Shown: in pieces, positions 15,821-24,188 of the stretch
How the letters are laid out: each line of letters begins with the position of its first letter
Numbering within the stretch: the stretch's first letter is position 1
From: Clostridia bacterium
Lineage (GTDB): Bacteria; Bacillota; Clostridia; Oscillospirales; Ruminococcaceae
NCBI GenBank assembly: GCA_021152595.1
Contig: JAGKVC010000028.1
Span: 1-26,687 of the forward strand
Reading direction: 5' to 3'
DNA length: 26,687 bases
Notes under the pieces: generated by a model
Seen by the model: the letters and a program-made list of their open reading frames with translations, nothing else
The model's database searches: none
What the model was told of the DNA's origin: nothing
Translations under genes and position numbers: made by a program

Positions 15821-18145
15821 TTACTTTTTAGGCGGTGCAAGCTCCTCATCGGTGATGAGCTTTGCGATCCACTGCAGGATCTTCAGAACATCGTCGCCGT
15901 TGATATTGCTGTCGCCGGTGACATCTGCATTGATCTTGCCCTGTGCATTCAGCTTTGCGGACTTGTCCTCAGAGCCGAATCTTGCAACCAGAACTGCATC
16001 GGAAACATCCACAGAGCCGCTCTCATTCGCATCGCCCCACTTCGGCGTTTGCTCATTATTCGGAGCGGAAGTGGTTGTTGTGGTGGTGACAGTCGTTGTC
16101 GTAACGGGCGGTTCGGTTGTGGTCTGCGGCTTGTCGATCGGGTGCGAGCCGCTGGAGCCGTTTGCAGGCGGATTCGCACTGATCGAACCGGTACCCTTGG
16201 TGCCGTCCGGCTCAATACCGGAGATCAGCTTGCCCTCTTCGTAAACCGGAATATAGGCGGTCTTGGTATTGCCTTCGCTTTCCAGTCCCTTTGCGGAAGG
16301 ATCGTTGGTGCCGTCCCATCCCTTGCCGTAGTTCGGATAGACCAGCGCCAGCATGATCTCGCACTGGTGACGTCCCTCGGAGATCGGCATAAAAGCTCTG
16401 CCGTCCGGGAATGTGATCTCAACATAGTAGATATTGCCGTCATACTTCTGCGGCTTGGAAATCACAGCCGCCTTGACGCCCTCGCCGGAATACATACCGG
16501 TCTGATCGCGGTCCACACGCATCTCGATCGAAGTCGGATCCAGACCTGCCTCAACGATCTCGCTGAGATCCATGTAGTAGCGCATGGAGATGTTATCAAC
16601 GATACGTGCCGGCCATGCGGTATGATTCGTAATCTTCAGGCTGAGCGATGTGCCGCCTGCATCGTGAGAACCCTTAGCCTCGACATAGAATTCGTCCTCG
16701 CGCAGCTCCGGCTGCGGGAATGTCGGATCGCTCTTGCCCCCATAGACGGAGATCATCTTACAGAGCATTGCAGTATAGCCTGCATTATAGTCCGTTGCGA
16801 CCTCATTGTTGATGTAGTTGCCGCGGTCGTCCTCATAGCTGCCGTCCTGATTCGGGCCGCCTGCCAGTGCGCCGTAGAGGATGTGGCGGTTCAGCGTCGG
16901 TGTCTTTTCAGCGTTCTTCCACGAGCCGTGTGCGGTTCTGTGGTGAACGCATTTCGGGGAATTCTCGGCATAACCGACAACATAGCACTGCTTGGTCGGA
17001 TTGTCGCCGAGCGCAAAATTGACCTGCGTCTCATAGAGCTTGACATAGTCCTTGTAGCTGCTGTCATCCTTGAACAGATGATCGCATGCAACCGCACAGG
17101 TAAATGCAAATGCATTTGCATGGCGCAGGCAGCCCCAGTTCTGCACATAGATCAGGCCGCCCGGAACGGTCTCTTTGGAATTGAGCCAGTAATCGAGGTG
17201 CTTCTTTGCCTGCTCCTTCCATGTTGCATCACCGGTGTTGATCGCATAGAGAATCGTTGCGCCCTGCTGCACATCATCCCAGCAGTGGCACCATGAATAT
17301 TTCAGCGTGTCACCCTGTCCGAGCTCATGGCCGAGATTCGGGATATAGCTCTTTGCCTGTGTCAGATAGGCATCATCCTTGGTGGCGATATAGAGCCAGT
17401 TGCAGAGGAAGAACAGATCATCATAGAACTGTCTGGATTCATAGAAGCCCTGCGCATCGGATTTGTTATAGGTCGCGTCGCTCTTATCCGCATCTGCCAT
17501 TTTCAGGAAGTTCTTTGCGGTATCCAGATAGCCGTCGAGCGTTTTGCTGTCCACCTTGCCCTGCAATGCGCAGTAGCCGGCAGTCAGTGCAGCGCCCATC
17601 TGTGCGGTCACAGCAGAGCAGTCTCTTCCCTCGAGATGACCGCGCTTGCCGTTGCCCTGATCAGCCATGCCGTATTCGAGCAGCTCACAGGGGCCCCACC
17701 ATGTGTGGTCCTTCTGACCGTTGCCGACCTGATAAATCACCTTATCGCCGAGATCGCAGCGGACAAAATAATCGAGCGCCCATTTGAGGTTATTGACATA
17801 GTTTGTCATTTCGCCGCATGCTTCCACCGCATCGCCGTACTCATAGAGTCCCCAGGCGAGCATACATGCGGAATATGCCATCGGCAGATTGAACTTGACA
17901 TGGTCACCGGCATCGTACCAGCCGCCGTCCACATCATCAATCGGAGAATCGCCGCGCCATTCCACGCGGTTCCATTCCGGCAGCTTGCCTGCCTGCTGGC
18001 ACTCATAGAAATAGAGTGACATCTGGAGCGCCTTGGCATAATCCAGATTGCTTGCCGCAGTCACCGTTGCTGCCGGTACAAGCTGCAAGGATCCTGCGAG
18101 CATGGCTGCCGCTGAAAGGACAGCCGTTACCCGTTTCAGTTTCAT
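15821..18145 (-). CDS. Secreted cellulosomal GH9 endoglucanase with CBM3 and dockerin
   Basis: A 774-aa cellulase. Order: signal peptide (about 1-31), GH9 catalytic domain (about 33-468), a CBM3c-type module (about 483-635), a Pro/Thr-rich linker with a run of Thr (about 672-700) and a type I dockerin (702-774). The catalytic base lies in the DAGDH motif (Asp78/Asp81) and the acid is Glu448 in NNEVATDYNAG. A GH9 domain directly joined to CBM3c is the 'theme B' arrangement, in which the CBM feeds a cellulose chain to the catalytic cleft and often makes the enzyme a processive endoglucanase; that activity is inferred. The first dockerin loop is DANESGSVDVSD. The start follows an AGAGGGG site. 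It is divergent from the GH43 gene and convergent with DUF1294. Confidence 0.95.
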   Translation of the reverse strand: MKLKRVTAVLSAAAMLAGSLQLVPAATVTAASNLDYAKALQMSLYFYECQQAGKLPEWNRVEWRGDSPIDDVDGGWYDAGDHVKFNLPMAYSACMLAWGLYEYGDAVEACGEMTNYVNNLKWALDYFVRCDLGDKVIYQVGNGQKDHTWWGPCELLEYGMADQGNGKRGHLEGRDCSAVTAQMGAALTAGYCALQGKVDSKTLDGYLDTAKNFLKMADADKSDATYNKSDAQGFYESRQFYDDLFFLCNWLYIATKDDAYLTQAKSYIPNLGHELGQGDTLKYSWCHCWDDVQQGATILYAINTGDATWKEQAKKHLDYWLNSKETVPGGLIYVQNWGCLRHANAFAFTCAVACDHLFKDDSSYKDYVKLYETQVNFALGDNPTKQCYVVGYAENSPKCVHHRTAHGSWKNAEKTPTLNRHILYGALAGGPNQDGSYEDDRGNYINNEVATDYNAGYTAMLCKMISVYGGKSDPTFPQPELREDEFYVEAKGSHDAGGTSLSLKITNHTAWPARIVDNISMRYYMDLSEIVEAGLDPTSIEMRVDRDQTGMYSGEGVKAAVISKPQKYDGNIYYVEITFPDGRAFMPISEGRHQCEIMLALVYPNYGKGWDGTNDPSAKGLESEGNTKTAYIPVYEEGKLISGIEPDGTKGTGSISANPPANGSSGSHPIDKPQTTTEPPVTTTTVTTTTTTSAPNNEQTPKWGDANESGSVDVSDAVLVARFGSEDKSAKLNAQGKINADVTGDSNINGDDVLKILQWIAKLITDEELAPPKK

Positions 18146-18194
18146 AGAAACAATCCCCTCTCGTAAAATTCACGGTCACACGCCGCTATCATAT

Positions 18195-18223
18195 ATTATG
18201 CCACAAAATACGATGATTGTCAA
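18195..18223 (-). promoter_or_regulatory. Sigma-A promoter of the GH9 gene
   Basis: On the minus strand TTGACA (18223-18218), a 17-base spacer and CATAAT (18200-18195). It lies about 50 bases ahead of the GH9 start codon, directly beside the 16-bp repeat block. Confidence 0.8.
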
Positions 18224-18230
18224 GGCGTTT

Positions 18231-18271
18231 TGTTGCGATTTATGCATCCGTCTGTTGCGATTTATGCAACA
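18231..18271. repeat. Tandem 16-bp direct repeat between GH9 and GH43, operator-like
   Basis: TGTTGCGATTTATGCA occurs exactly at 18231-18246 and again at 18253-18268, 22 bases apart (about two helical turns). The second copy extends into a dyad, TGTTGC-N7-GCAACA (18253-18271); the first copy has only the left arm and GCA of the right. The block begins eight bases upstream of the GH9 -35 box and ends 30 bases before the GH43 -35 box, a position suited to an activator shared by both genes. Confidence 0.6.
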
Positions 18272-18300
18272 ATCTAACAGGAAATAATCCGGATTAGATA

Positions 18301-18329
18301 TTTACGCGGCGGCAAATATCCTGTATAAT
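18301..18329 (+). promoter_or_regulatory. Promoter of the GH43 gene
   Basis: TATAAT (18324-18329) with a 17-base spacer from TTTACG (18301-18306), a weak -35 with four matches to consensus. A weak -35 fits activator dependence. Confidence 0.6.
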
Positions 18330-18345
18330 AGAATAAAACTATGTC

Positions 18346-18351
18346 AGGGGG
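18346..18351 (+). promoter_or_regulatory. Ribosome site deciding the GH43 start
   Basis: AGGGGG lies seven bases before the ATG at 18359. An in-frame ATG at 18341 precedes this site and would spoil the signal peptide's basic start, so 18359 is preferred. Confidence 0.8.
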
Positions 18352-18358
18352 AATCTCT

Positions 18359-21244
18359 ATGAAGCAGAAAAAATGGATCAGCATCCTGACCGCAGGAATG
18401 CTCGCAGGCACTTTGCTGACCGCACAGCTTCCGGCTGTCCAAGCAGCAGATTACAGCGCAAAGAAATCGCGCGTCTCCGTGCATGATCCTTCTATCATCA
18501 AAGATGAGCAGAGCGGCACCTATTATATCTTCGGTTCGCATATCGAAGCAGCAAAATCGAAGGATCTGCAAAACTGGACATCCTTTGCAAACGGCTATGC
18601 GCGCCAGAATAACAAGATCTTCGGGGATCTTTCCGGCAATCTGAAAAAAGCCTTCGCATGGGCAGGCGAAGACCTCGGAGACTGTGTCGGCGGATTTGCT
18701 GTCTGGGCACCGGATACCGTCTGGAATCCGGATTTCGTCAACAGCGACGGTTCAAAGGGCGCGTATCTGATGTACTTCTGCACCTCCTCGGATTACCGCA
18801 CATCGGTCATTGCATTTGCAGCCTCGAAAAATATCGAGGGACCGTATACCTTTGTGGATACGCTGATTTACTCCGGCTTTACCGATACGACCGTCATGGC
18901 GACCAGTCCGTCCAAGAACGTCAACCGCAGATACTCCAATACGAATATCCAGCAGCTCATTGACGCAGGACAGGTCACCTTCAACAATCAATGGTTCAAT
19001 AATCACAACTTCAACAATCAGCTCTTCCCGAACGCGATTGATCCGACAATCTATTTTGATACGGACGGCAGAATGTACATGTGCTACGGCTCATGGTCGG
19101 GCGGCATCTTCACGCTGGAAATCGACAGGGCAACCGGCAAATGCATCCACCCGAAAACCTGTCAGACTTCTGACGGCAGAATGATCGACAGTTACTTCGG
19201 CACAAAGATTTCCGGCGGCTACGGCAAATCCGGTGAAGGTCCATTCATCGAATACAATGCCGATACCGGCTACTACTACCTCTGGGTAACATACGGCGGT
19301 CTGACCTCGACCGGCGGCTATAATATGCGCGTCGGACGCTCCAAATCGCCGCTCGGACCGTTCAAGGATCCCTCCGGCAAGGATATGGTTCTGCCGACAA
19401 ATCCGAATCTCAATGCGGTCGGACTTAAGGTCATGACGAACTACAAATTCTCGTCGCTTGCGCGTGCCTACATGGCACCGGGACATAACTCCGTCCTGCG
19501 CGATGACGACGGGCAGTGGTATCTGGTCAATCACACGCGCTTTGATGACGGCGGAGAATTCCATGAGGTGCGCGTCCACACAATGAACTTCAATGAAGCC
19601 GGATGGCCGGTTGTCATGCCGTATGAATACAGCGGTGAAACATGGTCAGACGCGGGATTTGAACCAGCATCACTCGCCGGCACCTATGAATTCATCAATC
19701 ACGGCACCGGCACTGACGGCAAAATCACAACCGCGCAGAAAATCACGCTCAATGCAAACGGCACAATCTCCGGCGCGGTCACGGGCACATGGCGCGAAAG
19801 CGATGACAGCGCCGCCGCAACCTTTACGATCGGAAATGTCAGCTATCAGGGATTTTTCAATCCGCAGTTTGATGAAACCGGCACCGGCAAAAAGGTTATG
19901 ACCTTCACCGCCGCCGGAAACGATAACCAGTCGATCTGGGGCGTTCAGACCGACACATGGAACGGCACGGAACGTAACAATCTCTTCAATCACATCGGCA
20001 GCGGCACGCTTGTCTACGACGAACACGCCGTTGCGGACAGCAGCGGAAGCGTCTATATCGGCGATTCCGGTCTGCTGAGCAATGTTCCCTATACGATCAC
20101 GAATGTCAACAGCGGCAAGGTGCTGGAATCCGTCCCCGATGATATGACGGACGGCACGGGCATTCAGCAGTGGAGCAAGCGCGGCAATAAATCCGGCGAC
20201 AAAAATCAGGATTTCCGCCTGACCGCAGTCGGTGACGGCTACTGCAAAATCACCTCGATGGTCAATGAGGATTACTGCGTTACCGTCAAGGGCGATTCTG
20301 CGGAGAACGGGCTTGAGATTGATTTCCGCAAATACACCGGCGCAGATAACCAGAAATGGAAGCTGGTCAGATCCGGCAGCTACTTCGGGATTGTTGCAAA
20401 ATCCGCAGGAGACGCGGCTGGTCTCGATGTCTACGAATGGTCGAAGGACAATGGCGCTGTGATCAAGCAGTGGGAATTCTGGGGCGGCGAATGCCAGCTC
20501 TGGAAAATCACCCCGACCTATGCCTCCGTTCCGGCTCGTGCCTATACGATCCGCAATCTCAACAGCGGTCTGTTCATCGGCGCTCAGGGCGGCAATGTAC
20601 AGCAGGACCGCGCCGAAACCGCATGGAACTTCAAACGAAATGACGACGGTACCGTCACGATTTCCGACGGCGACGGCAGATGCATCACCGCATCCGACAG
20701 CACGGACGGCACTGCCCTGACGCTGGAATCCTACACGGGCAAAGACAGCCAGAAATTCTCGGTCTGGTGCAATGCGGACGGCAGCTACGCGCTGCTCTCA
20801 AAGCAGACTGAGGAAAAATCCGGATTCGATGTATTCGAGGGCAGCACGGATGCAGGCGCAAAGCTCATCCAGTGGAGTTACCGCGGCAGTGCAGGGCAGA
20901 AATTCATTCTTGCACCGGCAGAAGCTCCGCTCCCAGCCGAAACCGAGACCACGACCACCGTAACAACAACCGACACCACGACAACCACGACCGAAACCAC
21001 CACCGAAGCAGTTACAACAGAACCGGCGAAGCTCCGGCTCGGCGATGTCAACTGCAGCGGTACGGTCGATGTCTCCGATGCAGTGCTGCTCGCGCGGTTC
21101 ACCGCTGAGGATAAGACCGCAAAAATCTCTGAGCAGGGCATGCGCAATGCAGACTGCAATCAGGACAACAAGCGCAGCTCCGATGATACCCTGATGATCC
21201 TTCAGCATGTTGCAAAGCTCATCACGCTTCCCGAGGCAGAATAA
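18359..21244 (+). CDS. Secreted cellulosomal GH43 arabinanase-like enzyme with ricin-type lectin repeats
   Basis: A 961-aa enzyme. Order: signal peptide (about 1-29, ending VQA), a five-bladed GH43 domain (about 35-425), a lipocalin-like domain typical of extracellular endo-arabinanases (about 435-545), two ricin-B/CBM13-like modules (about 570-716 and 721-852), a Thr-rich linker (about 859-890) and a type I dockerin (893-961). The GH43 triad is Asp43 (VHDPS), Asp228 (AIDPTIYF) and Glu293 (GEGPFIEY). QxW-like lectin motifs include QQWSKRG, NQKWKL and KQWEFWGG. The GH43-lipocalin pairing and the WFNN...FPNAIDP loop point to arabinan endo-1,5-alpha-L-arabinanase; other arabinose- or xylose-releasing activities remain possible. 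The first dockerin loop is DVNCSGTVDVSD. It is followed by a strong terminator. Confidence 0.92.
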   Translation: MKQKKWISILTAGMLAGTLLTAQLPAVQAADYSAKKSRVSVHDPSIIKDEQSGTYYIFGSHIEAAKSKDLQNWTSFANGYARQNNKIFGDLSGNLKKAFAWAGEDLGDCVGGFAVWAPDTVWNPDFVNSDGSKGAYLMYFCTSSDYRTSVIAFAASKNIEGPYTFVDTLIYSGFTDTTVMATSPSKNVNRRYSNTNIQQLIDAGQVTFNNQWFNNHNFNNQLFPNAIDPTIYFDTDGRMYMCYGSWSGGIFTLEIDRATGKCIHPKTCQTSDGRMIDSYFGTKISGGYGKSGEGPFIEYNADTGYYYLWVTYGGLTSTGGYNMRVGRSKSPLGPFKDPSGKDMVLPTNPNLNAVGLKVMTNYKFSSLARAYMAPGHNSVLRDDDGQWYLVNHTRFDDGGEFHEVRVHTMNFNEAGWPVVMPYEYSGETWSDAGFEPASLAGTYEFINHGTGTDGKITTAQKITLNANGTISGAVTGTWRESDDSAAATFTIGNVSYQGFFNPQFDETGTGKKVMTFTAAGNDNQSIWGVQTDTWNGTERNNLFNHIGSGTLVYDEHAVADSSGSVYIGDSGLLSNVPYTITNVNSGKVLESVPDDMTDGTGIQQWSKRGNKSGDKNQDFRLTAVGDGYCKITSMVNEDYCVTVKGDSAENGLEIDFRKYTGADNQKWKLVRSGSYFGIVAKSAGDAAGLDVYEWSKDNGAVIKQWEFWGGECQLWKITPTYASVPARAYTIRNLNSGLFIGAQGGNVQQDRAETAWNFKRNDDGTVTISDGDGRCITASDSTDGTALTLESYTGKDSQKFSVWCNADGSYALLSKQTEEKSGFDVFEGSTDAGAKLIQWSYRGSAGQKFILAPAEAPLPAETETTTTVTTTDTTTTTTETTTEAVTTEPAKLRLGDVNCSGTVDVSDAVLLARFTAEDKTAKISEQGMRNADCNQDNKRSSDDTLMILQHVAKLITLPEAE

Positions 21245-21249
21245 CAGAC

Positions 21250-21282
21250 AATCCCCCTGCACACGCGATGCAGGGGGATTTT
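21250..21282. terminator. Bidirectional terminator between GH43 and the anti-sigma gene
   Basis: AATCCCCCTGCA (21250-21261) pairs with TGCAGGGGGATT (21269-21280), a 12-bp stem with a 7-base loop and a T run on the plus strand. It lies between two convergent genes, so it may also serve the minus strand. Confidence 0.8.
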
Positions 21283-21283
21283 G

Positions 21284-22297
21284 TTACTCCACGGTATAAT
21301 AGACCGTATCACCCATTCTGAGCGATGCAACCTCGCTGACTTCAATGAAGCCGTACCAGTCCTCGGGATTGGAACGAATGTCATAATTCAAGTTTTCAGC
21401 CTGCGGATCAACCGGAATGCCGAGATTTGCCCATGAGACAGTTTCCCCGTCCCGCGCCTTATCAACGCCTGCGATACCTCCGAATGTGATCTCCTGCTCG
21501 GTTCCGTTCTTCCATGTCACCGCCATGTCAAACCAGTCATTGTGCGGAATTTTTCTGCCGTACTGATAGAACTCAAATGCCGAAAGCGTCAGCTCCAGAC
21601 CGTCCGCAGAACGCATCTGCACGGCATCGACATTCTTTGTCAGATTCACAGGAATCGAGATACCGGCGAACAGTTCTCCGCTGACGTAATCTTCGCCCTC
21701 CGGATTTTCAACAACATCGAGAAATGTGCGGTAGGTTGCAGTGGCAAGCTCTTCCTCCGTTACATCCTGCGGCAGGGGGAAATACAGCACTACCCAGCGC
21801 TGATTTGCCGCATCCTGCTGCGCACGGCAGTCATCCATTGTATCCGAAAGAATATAGGTATGGATCTCCTGCGCGCCGATGTCAAATTCATTCCGGATCG
21901 ACTGATAATAGTCATCATCGAAACCCGACCAGTCAAACGGCTGTGTTTTGTCAACCGGTTCCAGCGTCAGCAGCAGCATCACCTGAATGCCGTCACTGAG
22001 TACATTTTCAACCGTCACAGAGACAGTTCCGTTATCCGCAGTCACAGGCTCAGGCATCGAGATTTCCGCCATGCGTGCCTCACCGATCGTACCGAACCCG
22101 AACTGCACCATCTGCTTGTTGTAATTGAGATATGCGCTGACACCTGCTGTCATGCCGACAACCGCGGCAGCCGCGGCAATCAGTGCCGGAAGCAGCCTGC
22201 GGCGCTTTTTCTGCATATGAATCTGCGGTGCAGCCGCCTCCTCGAGATATTTCGCATCGAGATCGTTCATCCATGCAAGCATATCCATGTTTTTCAT
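21284..22297 (-). CDS. Membrane-bound putative anti-sigma factor (DUF4179-like)
   Basis: A 337-aa protein probably controlling the sigma factor encoded just upstream. A short cytosolic N-terminus (1-34, ending in KKRRR) would hold the sigma factor. One membrane helix follows (about 35-57, Ala/Val-rich), then a large outside domain (about 60-337) rich in beta-strand-like sequence. This is the usual plan of DUF4179-type anti-sigma proteins in Clostridia. There is no zinc-binding HxxxCxxC motif, so it is not a ZAS-type anti-sigma. The ATG overlaps the sigma stop (ATGA) and has an AAGGAGG site inside the sigma gene, so the pair is coupled. Family naming is by layout and context; what the outside domain senses is unknown. 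Confidence 0.7.
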   Translation of the reverse strand: MKNMDMLAWMNDLDAKYLEEAAAPQIHMQKKRRRLLPALIAAAAAVVGMTAGVSAYLNYNKQMVQFGFGTIGEARMAEISMPEPVTADNGTVSVTVENVLSDGIQVMLLLTLEPVDKTQPFDWSGFDDDYYQSIRNEFDIGAQEIHTYILSDTMDDCRAQQDAANQRWVVLYFPLPQDVTEEELATATYRTFLDVVENPEGEDYVSGELFAGISIPVNLTKNVDAVQMRSADGLELTLSAFEFYQYGRKIPHNDWFDMAVTWKNGTEQEITFGGIAGVDKARDGETVSWANLGIPVDPQAENLNYDIRSNPEDWYGFIEVSEVASLRMGDTVYYTVE

Positions 22298-22851
22298 ATC
22301 GCATCCTCCTTTTCCAGAAATGCTTTCAGTTTGCGGCGCGTGCGCGTCAGGGACACACGCACCTTGCTCTCACTCATCTGATACGCATCCGCAATCTCAC
22401 GGCAGGAATTGAGATACCAGTACCGCCGCACAAAAATCACGCGCGCATCCTTCGTGAGCGTTTGCAGAAAGCGCTCCAGTGTTTCGACAAATCTGCGGCG
22501 GTCATATTCCGCCTCAACGGTTTCGACGGACGGGATACATCCGGCAAGCTCCTCAAGTACCACGCGAATCTCTCCGCCGCCGCGCTTTAAGCGTTTTTCC
22601 GCCTTGAGCCGGTTCAGCGAATGATTGCGCGTCAATGCTGTCAGATAGGCACCGAGACTCTCCGGCTGCTCCGGCGGAATCGCATTCCATGCCAGCAATA
22701 ATACATCGTTGACGCATTCCTCTGCGTCCTCGGGATTGTGCAGAATCCGCTCGGCAAATCTGCGGCATCGGATGCCGTATTTCTGCTCAGTTTCCGAGAT
22801 TGCACGCTCGCTTCTGGACGCAAACAGTCTGATCAGTTCCGTATCATCCAT
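22294..22851 (-). CDS. ECF sigma-70 factor
   Basis: A 185-aa extracytoplasmic-function sigma factor. Region 2 (about 10-75) includes the core-binding and -10 recognition stretch HNPEDAEECVNDVLLLAWNA. Region 4 (about 122-178) contains the helix-turn-helix REIADAYQMSESKVRVSLTR that reads the -35. No region 3 or long C-terminal extension is present, as expected for the class. An AAAGGAGG site precedes the ATG. It is co-transcribed and translationally coupled with the putative anti-sigma gene. An ECF-like promoter upstream suggests self-activation. The target genes are not evident in the window. Confidence 0.92.
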   Translation of the reverse strand: MDDTELIRLFASRSERAISETEQKYGIRCRRFAERILHNPEDAEECVNDVLLLAWNAIPPEQPESLGAYLTALTRNHSLNRLKAEKRLKRGGGEIRVVLEELAGCIPSVETVEAEYDRRRFVETLERFLQTLTKDARVIFVRRYWYLNSCREIADAYQMSESKVRVSLTRTRRKLKAFLEKEDAI

Positions 22852-22907
22852 CGGAACGCCTCCTTTCTCCGGGATTCCAAGGTACCTTTGTGCTCCCTAT
22901 CTATCCT

Positions 22908-22934
22908 GACAACATCTGCACCCGAAATGTTACA
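22908..22934 (-). promoter_or_regulatory. Possible self-regulated ECF promoter of the sigma gene
   Basis: On the minus strand TGTAAC (22934-22929), a 17-base spacer and TGTC (22911-22908). The AAC core in the -35 and a GTC-type -10 resemble ECF promoters, and no good sigma-A promoter is visible close by. The call is pattern-based only. Confidence 0.4.
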
Positions 22935-23207
22935 CCGATACAAAAAAAACGGAGAAAATCTCCTGTCTGAAATTGATCAAAAGCATCATTTCACGCTGAT
23001 ATGAAATGCGCTTATTCGTCCTGCTCATATAGGATAACAAGAAGCCGCTCCTTTTGGTTCATTGAAAGGAGCGGCTTTCTCATGCACACATATTCCATGA
23101 TCGGGAAACTGAATTTAACTTTTGCTGTTGAACAATTCGGACTTTAGCATATCGGATGCAGGCACTGCCTGCCCCAATTTTAGATTCATCGGAGATACGG
23201 CATTTCG
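22935..23207. other. Intergenic region between the sigma gene and the transporter operon
   Basis: The non-coding gap upstream of the ECF promoter holds the 13-bp hairpin at 23042-23077 and a small GCAGGC-act-GCCTGC dyad (23158-23172). I see no gene with a ribosome site, no RNA gene and no mobile element here. Confidence 0.5.
23042..23077. terminator. Hairpin, probable terminator of the transporter operon
   Basis: AAGCCGCTCCTTT (23042-23054) pairs perfectly with AAAGGAGCGGCTT (23065-23077) around a 10-base loop. It lies about 130 bases past the last permease gene. The T runs are short on both strands (TTTCT on plus, CTTCTTGTT on minus), so termination strength is uncertain. Confidence 0.55.
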
Positions 23208-24188
23208 TCACCGCTCCTCGCGGAAATACGGCAGGCCGAGATGCGCAGGCGGTTGTGCCTCGCGCTTGCGGCGCATGCTGATCGCAACAAGGAACAGGAT
23301 CGTCACGACATAGGGCAGCATCTTGAACAGCTCCTGTCCGCTGACATCGAGATCAAGGATATAATTGTGGACGATATAAAGTCCGCCGAACAGGATCGAG
23401 CCGAGAATACTGATATTCGGACGCCACACCGCGAAAATAACCAGTGCGATTGCAAGCCAGCCGCGGTCGCCGAAGCCGTCATTCGACCAGACGCCGTTTG
23501 CGTAGTCCATGACATAATAGAGGCCGCCGAGACCGGCAATCACGCTGCCGATGCAGGTCGCAAAATACTTATATTTTCCAACATTGATACCGGCCGCATC
23601 CGCTGTCGCGGGATTTTCGCCGACTGCGCGCAGATGCAGTCCGACGCGCGTATGCGAGAGGATAAATGACGCAGCCAGCGCAATAATCACCGCCGTATAC
23701 GCGAGAAAGCTGTGCGAGAGGAAAATCTGCCCGAACCAGCCCAGATCCTTTGCAAAGGGCAGTGAGGTCCGGAAGAAATTGCTCGTTGCGGTCAGGTTGA
23801 TCGAAGGAATATCACTGCCGGTCAGCTTGGCGAGTGAACCGCCGAAAAAGTTGCCGAAGCCGACGCCGAAGGTCGTCAGCGCAAGACCGGTCACATTCTG
23901 ATTCGCACGCAGCGTGACGGTCAGGAAGCAGTAAATCAAACCCATGAGCAGAGAACCGATCATCGAGCAAAGCAGCGGAATCAGGATTGCAAGCACCGGA
24001 TTCAGCGCCGCTGCATTCTGCTCATAGAGGAATGCGCCGATGACACCGCCGATGCCGCCGACATACATAATGCCCGGAATGCCGAGATTCAGATGGCCGG
24101 ATTTTTCGGTGATGATTTCACCGGTGGAACCGAACAGCAGCGGAATCCCCTGCATGATTGCGCGCTGCAAAAAGCCTGCAAGCATCAT
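23208..24188 (-). CDS. ABC transporter permease 2, nucleoside-type (YufQ/NupQ-like)
   Basis: A 326-aa integral membrane subunit of a BmpA-type (purine nucleoside) importer. It has about eight to nine hydrophobic segments and the conserved N-terminal signature GIPLLFGSTGEIITEKSGHL. The cytoplasmic coupling loop of this permease class, GLHLRAVGENPATADAAGIN, is present at about 205-225. The start is the first of two adjacent ATGs, seven bases after an AAGGAGG site that lies inside the end of the preceding gene; an upstream in-frame ATG at 24242 is rejected. It overlaps permease 1 by four bases (ATGA). The gene looks intact. Substrate class is from family resemblance; the binding lipoprotein is not in the window. 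Confidence 0.88.
   Translation of the reverse strand: MMLAGFLQRAIMQGIPLLFGSTGEIITEKSGHLNLGIPGIMYVGGIGGVIGAFLYEQNAAALNPVLAILIPLLCSMIGSLLMGLIYCFLTVTLRANQNVTGLALTTFGVGFGNFFGGSLAKLTGSDIPSINLTATSNFFRTSLPFAKDLGWFGQIFLSHSFLAYTAVIIALAASFILSHTRVGLHLRAVGENPATADAAGINVGKYKYFATCIGSVIAGLGGLYYVMDYANGVWSNDGFGDRGWLAIALVIFAVWRPNISILGSILFGGLYIVHNYILDLDVSGQELFKMLPYVVTILFLVAISMRRKREAQPPAHLGLPYFREER

Noticed and set aside
18341..18358. A six-residue longer start for the GH43 enzyme
   Set aside because: That ATG precedes the AGGGGG site and would put a non-basic stretch in front of the signal peptide.
20935..21030. Thr-codon-rich tract in the GH43 gene as a microsatellite or phase-variable repeat
   Set aside because: It stays in frame, uses mixed Thr codons and is the normal linker before a dockerin; the GH9 gene has the same kind of linker.
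23158..23172. GCAGGC-act-GCCTGC hairpin as a terminator
   Set aside because: The stem is only six pairs and no T run follows on the minus strand; it is too weak to call.
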